Position numbers and translations under genes: made by a program. 64,000 nt of DNA from Plenodomus lindquistii. Lineage: Eukaryota; Ascomycota; Dothideomycetes; Pleosporales; Leptosphaeriaceae. Shown piece after piece: positions 53,712 through 64,000 of this stretch. Positions within the stretch are counted from its first letter, which is position 1; each line of letters begins with the position of its first letter. The notes below the pieces were generated by a model. It made no database searches, was not told the DNA's origin, and saw only the letters and a list, made by a program, of their open reading frames with translations. Location of the stretch: NCBI GenBank assembly GCA_025504975.1, contig JANUWI010000007.1, positions 1,178,001 to 1,242,000 of the forward strand, read 5' to 3'.

Positions 53712-54803
53712 ATGAGCACCTACCAGCGTCAGAGTGCTGCCATCCTCCAATCACCGCCAATCGACATCAAGAAGCCGTACGATGCTGCCTGGGTCAGGGG
53801 CAAGGTCATTCTCATCACAGGAGGAGCAAGTGGCTTCGGCGCTGCCTTTGTCAGACACTGGGCAAAGCACGGAGCTACCGTTGTGGTCGGGGACATCAAT
53901 GCTGCCAAAGGTGACGCCATCTGCCGTGAAATCAACGCGCAGACGACGGGCAGCAACAAGGTACACTTTGTTCACTGCGACGTGACTGATTGGCAATCCC
54001 AAGTCAACCTCTTCAAGGAGGCTGTCAAGCTGAGTCCACATGGCGGATTGGACGTTGTAGTAGCCAACGCTGGCATTAGTGGGAGAGATGTCTTACAAGA
54101 GGGTGCCAATCTCGACTCGGCGGAGCCGCCACCCCCAGCTTTCAAAATCATGGACGTCAACGCTACAGGTGTACTTTATACAACACATCTCGCCTACTTC
54201 TGGCTGCCCAAGAACCCAGGGTCCTCGCCAAGCAGCATCACGTCGAAGCCATCAGCCTCTCCGCGCGACCGCCACCTCCTGCTCCTGGGATCTGTGGCCT
54301 CTTTTTGCCCTATTGCTATCCAGCCACAATACTGCGCCGCAAAGCATGCTGTATTGGGCTTGTTCAGGAGCTTACGAGCAACCAGCGCACTGCAAGGCGT
54401 TCGTGTAAACCTGCTGTGCCCGTATTTCATCGACACGCCTATCGTGCCGGCGGGCGGTCGTCTGATGTTGGCAGGGGGCGCCATGGGCAAAGTGCCCGAC
54501 GTGGTAGACGCGGCGACGCGATTTGTGGCCGACTCGAGCATTTTGGGGCGAGCTCTGTGCATTGGGCCAAGGATGCATGTGCGTCAGAAAGACAGCGGCG
54601 AATGGGAACTGGTGGCTCCTGGCACCCCTGGCAGTTCTGAAGAGGCCGTCTTCGAGCCATATGCAGATGACTGGGAGGACCAGGATGCGTGGAATCGCAA
54701 TTTTGTACAGCTCTTGAACATGGTGCAGATTGGCAGAGGATGGGCTGGGTGGGCGGTGGACATTGTGAAGGCTGTTCTCTACGGCGTGGGCATGGGCCGC
54801 TAA
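53712..54803 (+). CDS. Short-chain dehydrogenase/reductase
   Basis: Single exon, 363 residues from ATG 53712 (MSTYQRQSAAILQSPP). Cofactor motif TGGASGFG (36-43), Asp61 after beta-2 (VVGDIN) favouring NAD, NAG (119-121), catalytic Ser194 (LLGSVAS), Tyr207 and Lys211 (QYCAAKHA). It resembles fungal relatives of 15-hydroxyprostaglandin dehydrogenase. It is longer than the usual 250-280 residues: an insertion at 165-188 (Ser/Pro-rich) and a C-terminal extension with a hydrophobic helix (WAVDIVKAVLYGVG) that could associate with membranes. No relation to the SDR at 47293 beyond the fold. Confidence 0.88.
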   Translation: MSTYQRQSAAILQSPPIDIKKPYDAAWVRGKVILITGGASGFGAAFVRHWAKHGATVVVGDINAAKGDAICREINAQTTGSNKVHFVHCDVTDWQSQVNLFKEAVKLSPHGGLDVVVANAGISGRDVLQEGANLDSAEPPPPAFKIMDVNATGVLYTTHLAYFWLPKNPGSSPSSITSKPSASPRDRHLLLLGSVASFCPIAIQPQYCAAKHAVLGLFRSLRATSALQGVRVNLLCPYFIDTPIVPAGGRLMLAGGAMGKVPDVVDAATRFVADSSILGRALCIGPRMHVRQKDSGEWELVAPGTPGSSEEAVFEPYADDWEDQDAWNRNFVQLLNMVQIGRGWAGWAVDIVKAVLYGVGMGR

Positions 54804-55165
54804 GGGCTGCGGAAATATTGTACATGACATGACAAGTACTGGATGATGGCCGTTTTGGAAATGCCATGCTGCGGATAGAGCAATACAAGCGAGGCTGGCA
54901 TGACATCAGTGCCAAAAGCGGGCGACGCGGCAGCGCTAGGGACGGGACATTGGCTGTGGCTGAGAAAGCTGCACAGCGTGCCTGGGCGTTCTGGGCGCAT
55001 GCCATGGGCCGGTGACGCCAGCGCCCCAGCAATCGCCGCTACAGAACAGCCAACTACTCTGTCCATGTACCGCCCTCTGCCCTCGCGCCTCTTCGCTCTT
55101 CGCTGCAGGCAACTACCCTCGCCGGCTCCGAGTCCATAATCCTCTAGGCGCAGGCACAGCGCCAC
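54804..55165. other. Spacer between SDR and glucosyltransferase genes
   Basis: Head-to-tail spacer. No features recognised. Confidence 0.45.
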
Positions 55166-58100
55166 ATGGCTCCAAGCATCGTCGAGAGTAGTCGTCACTC
55201 CCAGCAGGCAGACACCATGGCGGACCGCGACCAGCATGACCACGGCGTCGCGCCGACTGGCATGGTCTTGCATGAGCCCACCTTCCCCAACATTCCCGGC
55301 CATGGCTCCTACTTCAACCAAGCAACTGGCTCTGCTGCCCCTAGCAGCGCCGCATCCCAAGACAGCCTCACTACCAAGCCAAACCACGTCAACGCGCCGC
55401 ACAGCAAGCCCGAGGCATCGCGCCCGACACGGCAGAGGTACGCAACCGAGCGTCCCAAGCCCTCGGTCAGGCATTCCCTACTGGGCAAGATGCACCATGG
55501 CCCGCAGCCCAAGCGACCCTCTCCAGCGCAGAGGGGCACCACCGTCACCTTCGATCCCTCCTCCTCAGACAGCGACCCAGACTCATCCGACGACGAGAGA
55601 AACTACCCGAAAACGAGTCTGAGCCACGAGGGCCACGTGGCCAAGCAAGAGAATAACCAACGACGCGACAGTCATGGCGGTCCTTTCTCCCGCCTCAAGA
55701 TTACAAACGATCATTTCCGCACCTCGGGCAGAGTGTCCAAAGCCGATGGACGACTGAAGCTCAGTATCCTGGAAAAGGACATGGACAGTGGTTATGTCGC
55801 AAAAGCACTGGGCGCCGTTTTGCACAAGCATTCCAAAGACGGCGAGACAGGAGGTGTGCAAAGCTTCGACGCACGAGGTGTTGGGGGTGCAAAGATCTTG
55901 CCCGAAGAGGACGAAATGGAAAATGACCCTTCAAGACGAGTAAAGCTCAACATCGTCATCATCATCATTGGGTCTCGCGGCGATATCCAGCCATTCATCC
56001 GCATCGCCAAGATCCTAAAGGAAGATTACGGTCACAGAGTTCGTTTGGCTACACATCCAGCGTTCAAGGACTTCGTGCAAAAGGACTCTGGCCTGGAGTT
56101 CTTCTCCGTTGGCGGCAATCCTGCTGAACTAATGGCTTTCATGGTAAGTGTCGAGAAATGGAGTCACTGCTTGCCGACCACTGACACGAGCATATAGGTC
56201 AAGAACCCAGGTCTGATTCCGAACATTGATACCATCAAGGGAGGTGAGATCGGCCGGCGTCGTGCACAGATGTATGAGATGTTCCAAGGCATGTGGCGCG
56301 CCTGTATCAATGCCTCGGATGACGAGACAGACCACCACAACGCCAAAATGAGTGGGTCCATGCTTGCAGCTACACGAACAATTATCGCTAACTACTCCAA
56401 GTGGGTGATAAGGACCCTTTTGTCGCTGATGCCATCATCGCCAACCCTCCCACTTTCGCACCACAACATATTGCTGAAAAACTCGGGATACCGCTGCACA
56501 TGATGTTCACGTACGTAAATGCCATCTCTGACAAGGGTAACGTCACCTGATTCCATACAACAGATTCCCATACACCCCTACAGCTTTCTTTCCTCATCCC
56601 CTCGCAAATATCAAGACTAGTAATGTTGAAGCTAGCTATGGCAACTTCATGTCTTATCCGCTCGTCGACATGATGATGTGGCAAGGTCTAGGAGATCTCA
56701 TTAATCGATTCCGAACACAGATTCTTCACCTGGAAGAGGTCAGCACGCTGTGGGCACCAGGTCAACTGTATCGTATGAAGGTTCCATACACATACATGTG
56801 GTCACCAGGTCTTATCCCCAAACCAAAGGATTGGGGTCCGGAAATCGACATATCTGGGTTCGTCTTCCTGGATCTCGCATCGTCCTACACACCTCCAGAC
56901 GATCTCAAAAAGTTCATAGACGATGGACCGCCGCCAGTATACATTGGGTTCGGCTCCATCGTCGTTGACGACCCAGACCAGTTCACGACGCTCATCTTTG
57001 ATGCAGTCAAGATGGCTGGGTGTCGTGCGTTAGTCTCGAAAGGCTGGGGTGGCTTTGGCTCGAACGCTGACTGCCCTGACAACGTCTTCATGATTGACAA
57101 TTGCCCTCATGACTGGCTATTCCCGCGCTGCGCTGGAGTCGTACATCACGGTGGGGCCGGTACAACTGCTATTGGTCTCAAGTGCGCCAAACCAACCATG
57201 ATTGTACCCTTCTTTGGTGATCAGCCATTCTGGGGAGCCATGGTCAGCAAAGCAAAGGCAGGAGCCCACGAGTGTATTCCATATAAGAAGCTAACCTCGC
57301 AACGTCTTGCAGAGGGCATTAAGCAGTTACTGACTGACGAAGCCAAGGAGAACGTGAAGAAGATCGCAGAAAGCATTGAAAAGGAAGGCGACGGTGCCTT
57401 GAATGCTGTGCGCTCTTTTCACAGATCCCTCCCATTGAACGGTGAGAACAGCATGCGCTGTGATTTCTTGGATGATCGTGCTGCAACCTGGAGGATCAAG
57501 AACACCAACATGAAGCTCTCAGCCTTGGCTGCAGAGATCCTGGTGGAGAGGAAGAAACTCAAGTGGAGCGAATTACGCCTGATCCGACATTATGAGTGGA
57601 ACGATTTCGGCGGACCCGGCGAACCCATCACTGGAGTCTGGGGTACGCTGATGACGTCCGTCACCGAGGCCGCCACAGGAGTTGGAGGTGTGCCTGTTGA
57701 GATGGGCAAGAGCATTCGGAAGCGCGAGAAGATTCGTGAGAAGAAACGAAAGGCCCAGCGGAGACATGATCACAAGAAAGCAACCCTTGCCAGAACAAAC
57801 GCCAATTTCTCGAAAGAGCACATCGAGGCGGACGCAGCAAGTCGCTCGTTCGACAAAGGCGGCAAAGGTAAAGACAATCCAAAGGACGGTGAAAGACCCC
57901 AAGCAAGTCGCGAGCCATCCTCCCTGTCGAAGATCTCAGAACCGGATGAAGACCTGGCCGATGAACTCGGTCATGAAGCTGCCTTTGGCTTTAGGAAGAC
58001 CGGTGGTGCGCTGGCCCGTTTCCCTATGAACCTGACTGTGGCCATCACCCAAGGTTTCCATAATGCTCCGCGTCTGTACGGCGATGAAACAGTCCGTCGG

Positions 58101-59183
58101 CCACCTAGAGTGACCGGTGTGCACTCTGGGCTCCGCGCAGGACGCGATGAGTTGGTCTACGGTGTCATGGACGGTGTAACCGGCATCGTTACCCAACCTA
58201 TCCGGGGAGCGAAAAACCATGGTGTTGTGGGTGCTATGAAGGGTGTAGGCTACGGTATCGGAGGATTTGTCCTCAAAGACATCGCAGCTCTGTTGGGGCC
58301 GTTTGCATACGGAATGAAAGGGCTTGACGCACAGTACATGAAGCGCTACCAACCTACTGCTTACTTGCGACGTGCTCGTATCACACAAGGACAGTTGGAA
58401 TTGGCCAGTCTCGAACGAAAGTCTCGTGCGTCGCGTATTGAACAAAATGCGAACGGCGAGGAGAAGAGCACGTTGAAGCGCGATCAAGTCGAGCAAAATG
58501 TTAGCGCGCGCTGGCAGGCGCTCCAAGAGACGATGACAGAGGAGAAGAAGTATCACAAGAGTGGGCTTGCAGCTACGCTGATGGGTCGCGGTGAGAAGAA
58601 GGAAGGCACTCGCGTCGGCAGAAAGAGCACCGAAATACCTAAAGAAGCACGCACTTCGCAGTCTAGAGCGCGTACCACGCCATTGGCTGAAGCCGACAAG
58701 AGAGTCAAGCCCACGGACAGCATGGCGAACAAAGACCAGGACGCGTTGCAGCACAGCAGCACGCGCAAGAGCGTAGACAAACACGTTAGAAGCGCCACTA
58801 TGCTCAGGAGCACAACTGCGCCTATCACAACATTGGAGTTGGACGAGCATGGTGATAGGGAGGCGCTGCAACCTTTGCCCGCATTGCCTCGTCACCAAGC
58901 TGCGGACTCCGATACCCCAAAAAAGAGCGACACATATGCACTCGGCAACGCGCACCTCATCGATGATGTAAAGAACAAGTCCGACCCAGAGCTTGTCGAC
59001 AGCCCCCGTGTCGAGAAGGAAACAACACATCTTGGTCCAGTCAAGGTAGGCGATCATCAGCGTCCTTCTGGCGACGCGAGCTCTGAGGAAACGAGGGTAG
59101 AGAGGGAGTCTACCGACTGGGTTGCGTCAGGACGCAAGGTTGGTGGAGAAGAGAGCGTGAGAGCTGCTGAGGCGACAGTTTAG
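55166..59183 (+). CDS. Sterol glucosyltransferase-like GT1 protein with VPS13/ATG2-like C-terminal segment
   Basis: Exons 55166-56143, 56198-56351, 56402-56510 and 56564-59183 (introns of 54, 50 and 53 nt) give 1286 residues. The transferase core begins with IVIIIIGSRGDIQPFIRIAK (about 265) and includes FVADAIIANPPTFA, LGIPLHMMFTFPYTPT, VYIGFGSIVV and the UDP-sugar motif VVHHGGAGTTA. It should glucosylate sterols or similar lipids with UDP-glucose. The PH and GRAM domains of yeast ATG26 are absent; the N-terminus is a disordered Ser/Pro/His-rich region instead. After the core, YGVMDGVTGIVTQPIRGAK and VGYGIGGFVLKDIAALLGPF resemble the C-terminal amphipathic repeats of VPS13/ATG2 lipid-transfer proteins. 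A long charged, disordered tail follows. Confidence 0.9.
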
Positions 59184-59894
59184 ACGGTGATATGTACGCT
59201 GCATGATATGATACTGTATGTATAGCGCGGCGTTGGTGTTGTTTTGTTTAGCAGGCATTCATACTCGCGTTGGCTGTTCCGATACCCGAATAACAGACAG
59301 TAGTAGTAATTGATAATAACACGTCAAATATTGTTTCCTCCTCGGCTTCCAGATGCAAGACACTGGTATGTTGCTTCAATGATAGTCGGTTTCGTAGAGT
59401 TAGTCCGTGCTACCAACAGCGATCTATCTTGCCCAACAACACACTGAGAAGCTGACAGCAAGATCCACCGTGAGGCTGACATTTAGTGCCTACAGCTGGT
59501 ATTGTATACTTTTGGTGCATTATAGAGTAGATGGAGACATTCCCATTGACAAGCCATGAAGTGGCATTTGGACCTTTTGGCTAAGTAAAGATGCTTATAT
59601 AGAATTGTCCCGAGGAATGGACTGCACTCACAGATTTCACGATTGCTACTCTACGGGATAGGAATGCCGAGGAATTGATAAAAACCGCTCGCGGAGACAC
59701 GTTATTAATGAATCAATCACTTGTGATTGTTGTGACTCTATGTATATCATCGACGACTCGGCGTTCACTTCTTGTACGTCAAGCAATCAAGGCCATAACC
59801 ACCTGTTTCTCATCACGTCCAAATTGACAGGTTCCCACCATCAGTTGAGAACCCGATTGTAGTATATAGAGTATCCTGCCTACCACCAAGAACA
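59184..59894. other. Intergenic stretch between convergent genes
   Basis: 3' flanks of the glucosyltransferase and peroxidase genes, AT-rich. Nothing recognised. Confidence 0.5.
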
Positions 59895-60995
59895 TTATAT
59901 TCTGAACTTTGCTGCCATGATTTCCCGATATAAGGAATTGGCTTTTGTACTTCTTCTGCTCATCTTGCTCTGCGGTACGAGACTTGAACAGTCTTGTAGA
60001 CTCCCTACATCATTACCGATAACGCTGAACTTGTTCCATGCAGGAACGAACACGGCGTCCCAGGCGGATTGGCTTGCAGCAAAGGTCGACCATTCATCTG
60101 CCGTCTGTCACATCCCAAAGTCAGTTTCGTCCAAATGCATCTCTTCACACTTCGAGGAACTTACCTCCCAGTATACACTCAGCCGCCTGTCGCTACTCAA
60201 CGTATATGGTGCTGTTCCACTCAGAGTCTCTTTATAGAAAAGTACATTGTAAAGCCAGGGCGTGCTATCCAGCGGCGTCCCAGCTCGACTCGGGTCATCA
60301 AAGCGCTGCTGTGCTACACTATGCGTTCCCAGCAGCGCAACCAGTTCCCCACTACTGATCCCTTTTGCTTCAAATGCACCGATGATATCTTCGACCGGGT
60401 CGCGCGAACTCGGTATGAGGCCTTCTGGCGCGGGGCGGTCTGAAGAAGAGCGACCGACAAGCGCACGCACACGCGGGCCCAAGGGGCAAGCGGAGATGGC
60501 GATTGCGGCGGCGAACTGGATGGTGTCTGCGGCCGAGACTGAGAATTGGTTGGTCACGGAGAGGAGGTAGTTGCAGACGGCTTGGAGACCGGCATTTTCG
60601 GATCGCGAGCATTCATCCGTTAGGATGAGAGACCCGTCGCAGGCATTGTTTATGCAATCGTGAACTGGAAAAGTCGTTAGTAGGTGATAAAAATGGTCGA
60701 CTCAACAGGGAGTCGTGAAATGATGCAACCACAACTGGATGATCCCCTAGGTCCCTGATGAAGCAGTATTCTCGACGATCATATGGTTTTGTCTAGTGTG
60801 ATGAGAATCCAGCAACGTACATGGTGCCCGTATGGCGGCATGAGACAACGAGTTACAGCCAGCAAAATCCGACTTCAATTTTTGAGCAATATCCTTCCAT
60901 ACTGATGGACAGTTGCCCGACTGTCGTGGCCAGATGTTGAGTGCCGAGGCACATATCGAGAAGAGAAGGACTGTGAGTATACTTGTTTGTGTCAT
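59895..60995 (-). CDS. Secreted fungal class II-type heme peroxidase
   Basis: Exons 60995-60821, 60664-60165 and 60104-59895 (introns of 156 and 60 nt) give 294 residues. A signal peptide (MTQTSILTVLLFSICASALN) precedes SCPSV-type start GNCPSVWKDIAQ. The first junction rebuilds AAIRAPFHDCINNACDGSL with distal Arg56 and His60. The proximal heme ligand is His173 (LLGTHSVAQQ). The last exon restores EWSTFAASQSAWDAVFVPAW, the conserved C-terminal helix. Unspliced frames lose the distal histidine entirely, so splicing is well supported. Its cysteines suit class II disulfides. It is shorter than lignin or manganese peroxidases of basidiomycetes (about 340-380); the ascomycete branch is generally not ligninolytic. 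Extracellular oxidation of phenolics is inferred. Confidence 0.88.
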
Positions 60996-63264
60996 GTTGG
61001 CCCCAGCGGCTGTGCTGAAGCGAGTGTAATGTTGCAATGTGTCAACGACTTGAAAAAGTGATCACCACGATACAACCCATTGATTGTTGCGACAGAGATA
61101 CCTTGCCCTCATATAGCCTCTCTCCGCTGCCCCGCACACTGACCTAGCAATCTCCACGTCGACAGCTTGCTCAGTTCACAGCATATGCAACCTTATCACC
61201 AGATCCAGCCTTCCTTTCTCAACCATCAGACGCTCTCTAGTCCACCTCGGGAGCAGTATAATCGTGCTGCATGTCACAATAACAAGTAGTAATTTGACGA
61301 CGTTGCACAAGACAACGCTCGCATGTCCTACAAGTGGTGGCCTCGTGCAGACGGATCATCGTGAGACAAAGCAGGGTCTGTGATGTGACAGACATGGAAA
61401 GCCTCGTTTATGGATGCGGCGCGCACCGTGGCTACAAGTCGTGCTTGTTGCTAACTGGAGGCATTTTCGCCTATGCGTGAGCAAGATGGCACGACAGTGC
61501 TGGAGGTAGACACAACGTACGGACGAGGACGTGGAGAGCCGGAATAAACATTTTGGTGTGTACAGAGAGATTGAAAGTGTACAAGCTCACTTATGACAAT
61601 GCCGCCGCAGAAATGGGTGGTGAGCATAGAGCTGGACGGACTAGTCCAGAGGCACTCGCTTGTGAAGGGTACAGTACTTGCCATGCATGGTGGAAGATGG
61701 GTTACTGATGTCCAGGCCATCGCTTTCTTTTGTGGGTTCGGGTCTCTGGGCTGGCGTTGCATATTCTGTGGTCGAAATTGCCCCGCTCTCAGGGTTGTTC
61801 CGACGTGCATAATATTGGCCAAATCCGCAGGCTAGAGCTCAGGTGGCTCTTGTAGTCGGATTTGAGGGGGTTCTGAAGCAGACTTAAGATTGTGGGAGAC
61901 CGATCGTGGGACGCAGGATTTATTGTCTTGGGCCTACCAGTGAGCTACTCGTTTGCTTCGTATGGTCTGTTCTGTCGCATCCATCCAAGCCCTACATTAT
62001 AAGGGCTTGTATGCAGTGCTTTTATTGAGCCTTCCGCGCGATGGCAGGGGAATCAGAATTTCTTGGAGTGCAGAAAAGACAAAGATACGACCTGCTATCA
62101 ACACAGGAAAGGCATGAAGGGGCTACGCTGCCTAATCTTGGGTAGGTAATGTAACCACGCTAGTCCCAAAGCGCGGACTGTGTCTTCACGTCTTCATGCG
62201 TCAAACACAACGTTGTGTTGAGAAAACTGCAGTCCGACGCGACTGCTTGCAAAGATGTGTTGCGACTGCCGCACTGGCGCCTGCAATATGTTTCTGGAGA
62301 CTTTATCCCTGGTTGTTGTTGCTGGATCACGTAGCTCTGATCAACTTCAGGAGTGCCCCTGTCGGCTGAGGTCATGCAGAGGAAGCGTGTCATGATGAAA
62401 GCTGCACAGATCTGCTTGGACGGTTGACTTAGTCTGGCAGTGACGAACAAAGACCAGTAGACTTCTAAAGGAGGGAAAACAGGTAGAGTACAAAAGTGCT
62501 CATATGGCTGGCGAGGATAGTTTTGTCTACATGGTAGCATAGGCTGATGTTGATTTTTTTGTTAAGACAATAGCTTGCACGAGACAAGTCTTCATTCCCT
62601 GTACACTGTCCGGGTGGCTCTTTAACTAGTTTGCTCGCTCATTCCGGCTGTGGAGACTGGTCGAAGTCGTCGAATGATCGGCCGTACTTAGCAATTCATA
62701 CATAGTCCCAATCAGATACGTGATGTGAGGCACCGTCGCCGAGATATCGCTTTCTAACCAAGGGCCAAGATGGACCCTTGATTTGAACCATCTTGACCCT
62801 TGATTTGAGGAGCATGAAGACAAAGCCCCAAGTGTCGGCACTGGCGATGTGTCGGCGAAGATGACGTTGTTGGCACGAGACGTGCACTAGCGTCACCCCA
62901 GGTCAAAGATCCTCGAGCGCATCGCAGCTTCAGCCAATCACCGCACAATTCCCTGAACACTTCCGCCGAGCTTCGTGACCTGTTTCCACTCGGCCACGCT
63001 TAGATTTTGAATCTGGTCATGTTAGCAAGCCTCCTTCACGGTGAGGCGCGTCCACAGCGGCGATTGGTCGGGGTGGAGTGAGAGGCTGAGGTGAATATGA
63101 ATATCCAAGGGCAGCGAAAACACGCAAACGGGAGAGCGTCTCTCTCTTGATCGTCCTTTCACGACGTACGCCCAGGAAAGCACACGTACCCGCCTCAGGT
63201 AGTCCTGGTATCTAGTGCATACTTTGGATACTCCAACCTCCGACCGCCGACCACAGCAGCAGCC
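60996..63264. other. Long intergenic region, possible gene remains
   Basis: More than 2 kb between divergent secreted-protein genes. The only candidate is the Cys-containing minus frame at 62160-62540. Other frames (for example 61451-61822) are not convincing. A 22-nt unit containing GACCCTTGATTTGA is repeated once at 62773-62808. Confidence 0.45.
62160..62540 (-). other. Possible CFEM-like cysteine-rich fragment
   Basis: Within this frame, YCRRQCGSRNTSLQAVASDC and then NTTLCLTHEDVK are spaced like part of a CFEM domain (fungal eight-Cys extracellular module). Only about half the cysteines are present, there is no signal peptide, and the N-terminal part looks random. The frame ends shortly after the motif. 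It may be a last exon of an unrecognised gene (an ATTGCAG acceptor lies just before it), a relic, or chance. Confidence 0.2.
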
Positions 63265-64000
63265 ATGAAACTCCTCGCAGCTACGATTTGTGCTTTGCTC
63301 GGTGTAGCTCTCACCTCGGCTCTCCCCCAGTATTCGTCTCCTGCGAACGCCCCCGTCTGTGCTGTCGCATGTCCTGAGGAGGCACGACGGCTGTATCTAC
63401 CGGATCCACCATATGACAACTACTTCTATTCGGACTGCCACACGAGCTCACACGTCATCGTGACTACACCTCGTCCCGGTAGCGATCTCACTCGAATTCG
63501 ACCACGTCTGCTTGTAGCCTGGCCTGCGGGCAACAGCGGCGTCCTTGCGCTTTTTGCCCCAGAGAATGGACCCGCTGGCTCACTGGCCATCGGCCTCGAG
63601 AATTCAACAGCAAACGGACAGACTCTGAATCCCATCAGTGAGCCAGAGCGTGTCGGTGTCTCAGGCTCCATCAGCTTCAACAACACTGCCCGACTGACGA
63701 CACCGATCCTGGGGAGCGTAAGGTCGATCCGCGACTTCACCGAGGGCGATGGCGTAGCGCAAGATTTCCAGAACAGCTTCGGATTCAGTCTGAATGAAGA
63801 TGGAGGCGCGACTATCAATCGTACTTGGTTCGACGGTGTCACTACTACGTGGCTTACATTCACTCCGCTGAATGGTGCGAATGCAGTCATTCTCAACCGT
63901 GAAGCGGCTTGGACTTTAACTTTTGGCGCGGGAACATATCGTTTCGACGCCTCGTTCAACTATCCTCAGCTAAACCAGCTCACTCCTCAGCATGTGCTCA
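63265..64000 (+). CDS. Secreted six-hairpin-glycosidase-like protein, 3' end outside window
   Basis: Starts at ATG 63265 with a signal peptide (MKLLAATICALLGVALTSAL) and runs open to the window end, 245 codons, with no intron needed. After cleavage: two nearby Cys (APVCAVACPEEA), then YFYSDCHTSSHVIVTT, RPRLLVAWPAGNSGVLALFA, and several N-glycosylation sites (NSTA, NNTA, NRTW). This beta-rich N-terminal part is what I recall from fungal secreted proteins annotated as six-hairpin glycosidases or debranching-enzyme-like; the catalytic (alpha/alpha) barrel would lie beyond the window. The family name is therefore tentative, the secreted state well supported. Divergent from the peroxidase. Confidence 0.65.
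   Translation, partial: MKLLAATICALLGVALTSALPQYSSPANAPVCAVACPEEARRLYLPDPPYDNYFYSDCHTSSHVIVTTPRPGSDLTRIRPRLLVAWPAGNSGVLALFAPENGPAGSLAIGLENSTANGQTLNPISEPERVGVSGSISFNNTARLTTPILGSVRSIRDFTEGDGVAQDFQNSFGFSLNEDGGATINRTWFDGVTTTWLTFTPLNGANAVILNREAAWTLTFGAGTYRFDASFNYPQLNQLTPQHVL

Noticed and set aside
54372..55032. Long minus frames opposite the SDR and its 3' flank
   Set aside because: Shadow frames of a GC-rich coding region; Arg/Pro/Cys-rich composition without motifs.
57936..59057. 373-residue minus frame opposite the glucosyltransferase
   Set aside because: Antisense shadow of a repetitive, charged coding region; Leu/Cys/Arg-rich without domain.
1..64000. tRNA/rRNA genes, CRISPR arrays, transposons or telomeric repeats
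   Set aside because: I looked for T-loop/anticodon patterns, regular spaced repeats, reverse transcriptase or transposase motifs and terminal inverted repeats and saw none; a tRNA scan and repeat search would be decisive.

Overview
The window is a chromosome piece from a filamentous ascomycete (Pezizomycotina), most probably a Dothideomycete. Genes are close-packed on both strands. They carry short introns (mostly 49-130 nt) with GTAAGT/GTRNGT donors, CTAAC/CTGAC branch points and CAG/TAG acceptors. Several families are fungus-specific: SLS1, Pal1, Whi5/Nrm1, HET, AA9 LPMO, class II peroxidase and a fungal metallothionein. The class assignment is inference. I rebuilt splice forms by hand. Every spliced model quoted closes in frame to its stop, but none is confirmed by transcript data.

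Left part (1-25.4 kb), mostly housekeeping: the 3' part of DNA ligase I (+); a two-domain alpha-oxoamine synthase related to serine palmitoyltransferase (-); an F-box-like protein (+); mitochondrial SLS1 (-); an NT-C2 domain protein (-); tRNA adenosine deaminase TAD1 (+), tail-to-tail with a Rad51-paralogue-like protein (-); the morphology protein Pal1 (-), divergent from Mediator subunit MED31 (+); a TBC1D5-like Rab GAP (+); and a 26-residue metallothionein (+).

Middle part (25.8-46 kb), more accessory: a broken HET-domain gene; a Whi5/Nrm1-like G1/S repressor (-); an intracellular-type GH5 glucanase (+); two disordered proteins with C-terminal CaaX boxes (+ and -); a small Ala/Lys/Glu heptad-repeat protein (+); a small CxxC protein (-); a four-helix membrane protein (+); a BTB-like gene followed by a broken paralogue; and an RBR-type E3 ubiquitin ligase (-). 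Gaps are long here, and both pseudogenes carry stops that a single C-to-T change at CpA (the preferred RIP site) would explain.

Right part (47-64 kb), metabolism and secretion: two unrelated SDRs; a secreted AA9 LPMO with CBM1; phosphoserine phosphatase SER2 (-); a sterol-glucosyltransferase-like GT1 protein with a VPS13/ATG2-like C-terminal segment; a secreted class II peroxidase (-); and the 5' part of a secreted six-hairpin-glycosidase-like protein cut by the window end. LPMO, peroxidase and glycosidase suggest a plant-biomass lifestyle. No obvious biosynthetic cluster, transposon, tRNA, rRNA or CRISPR array was recognised.
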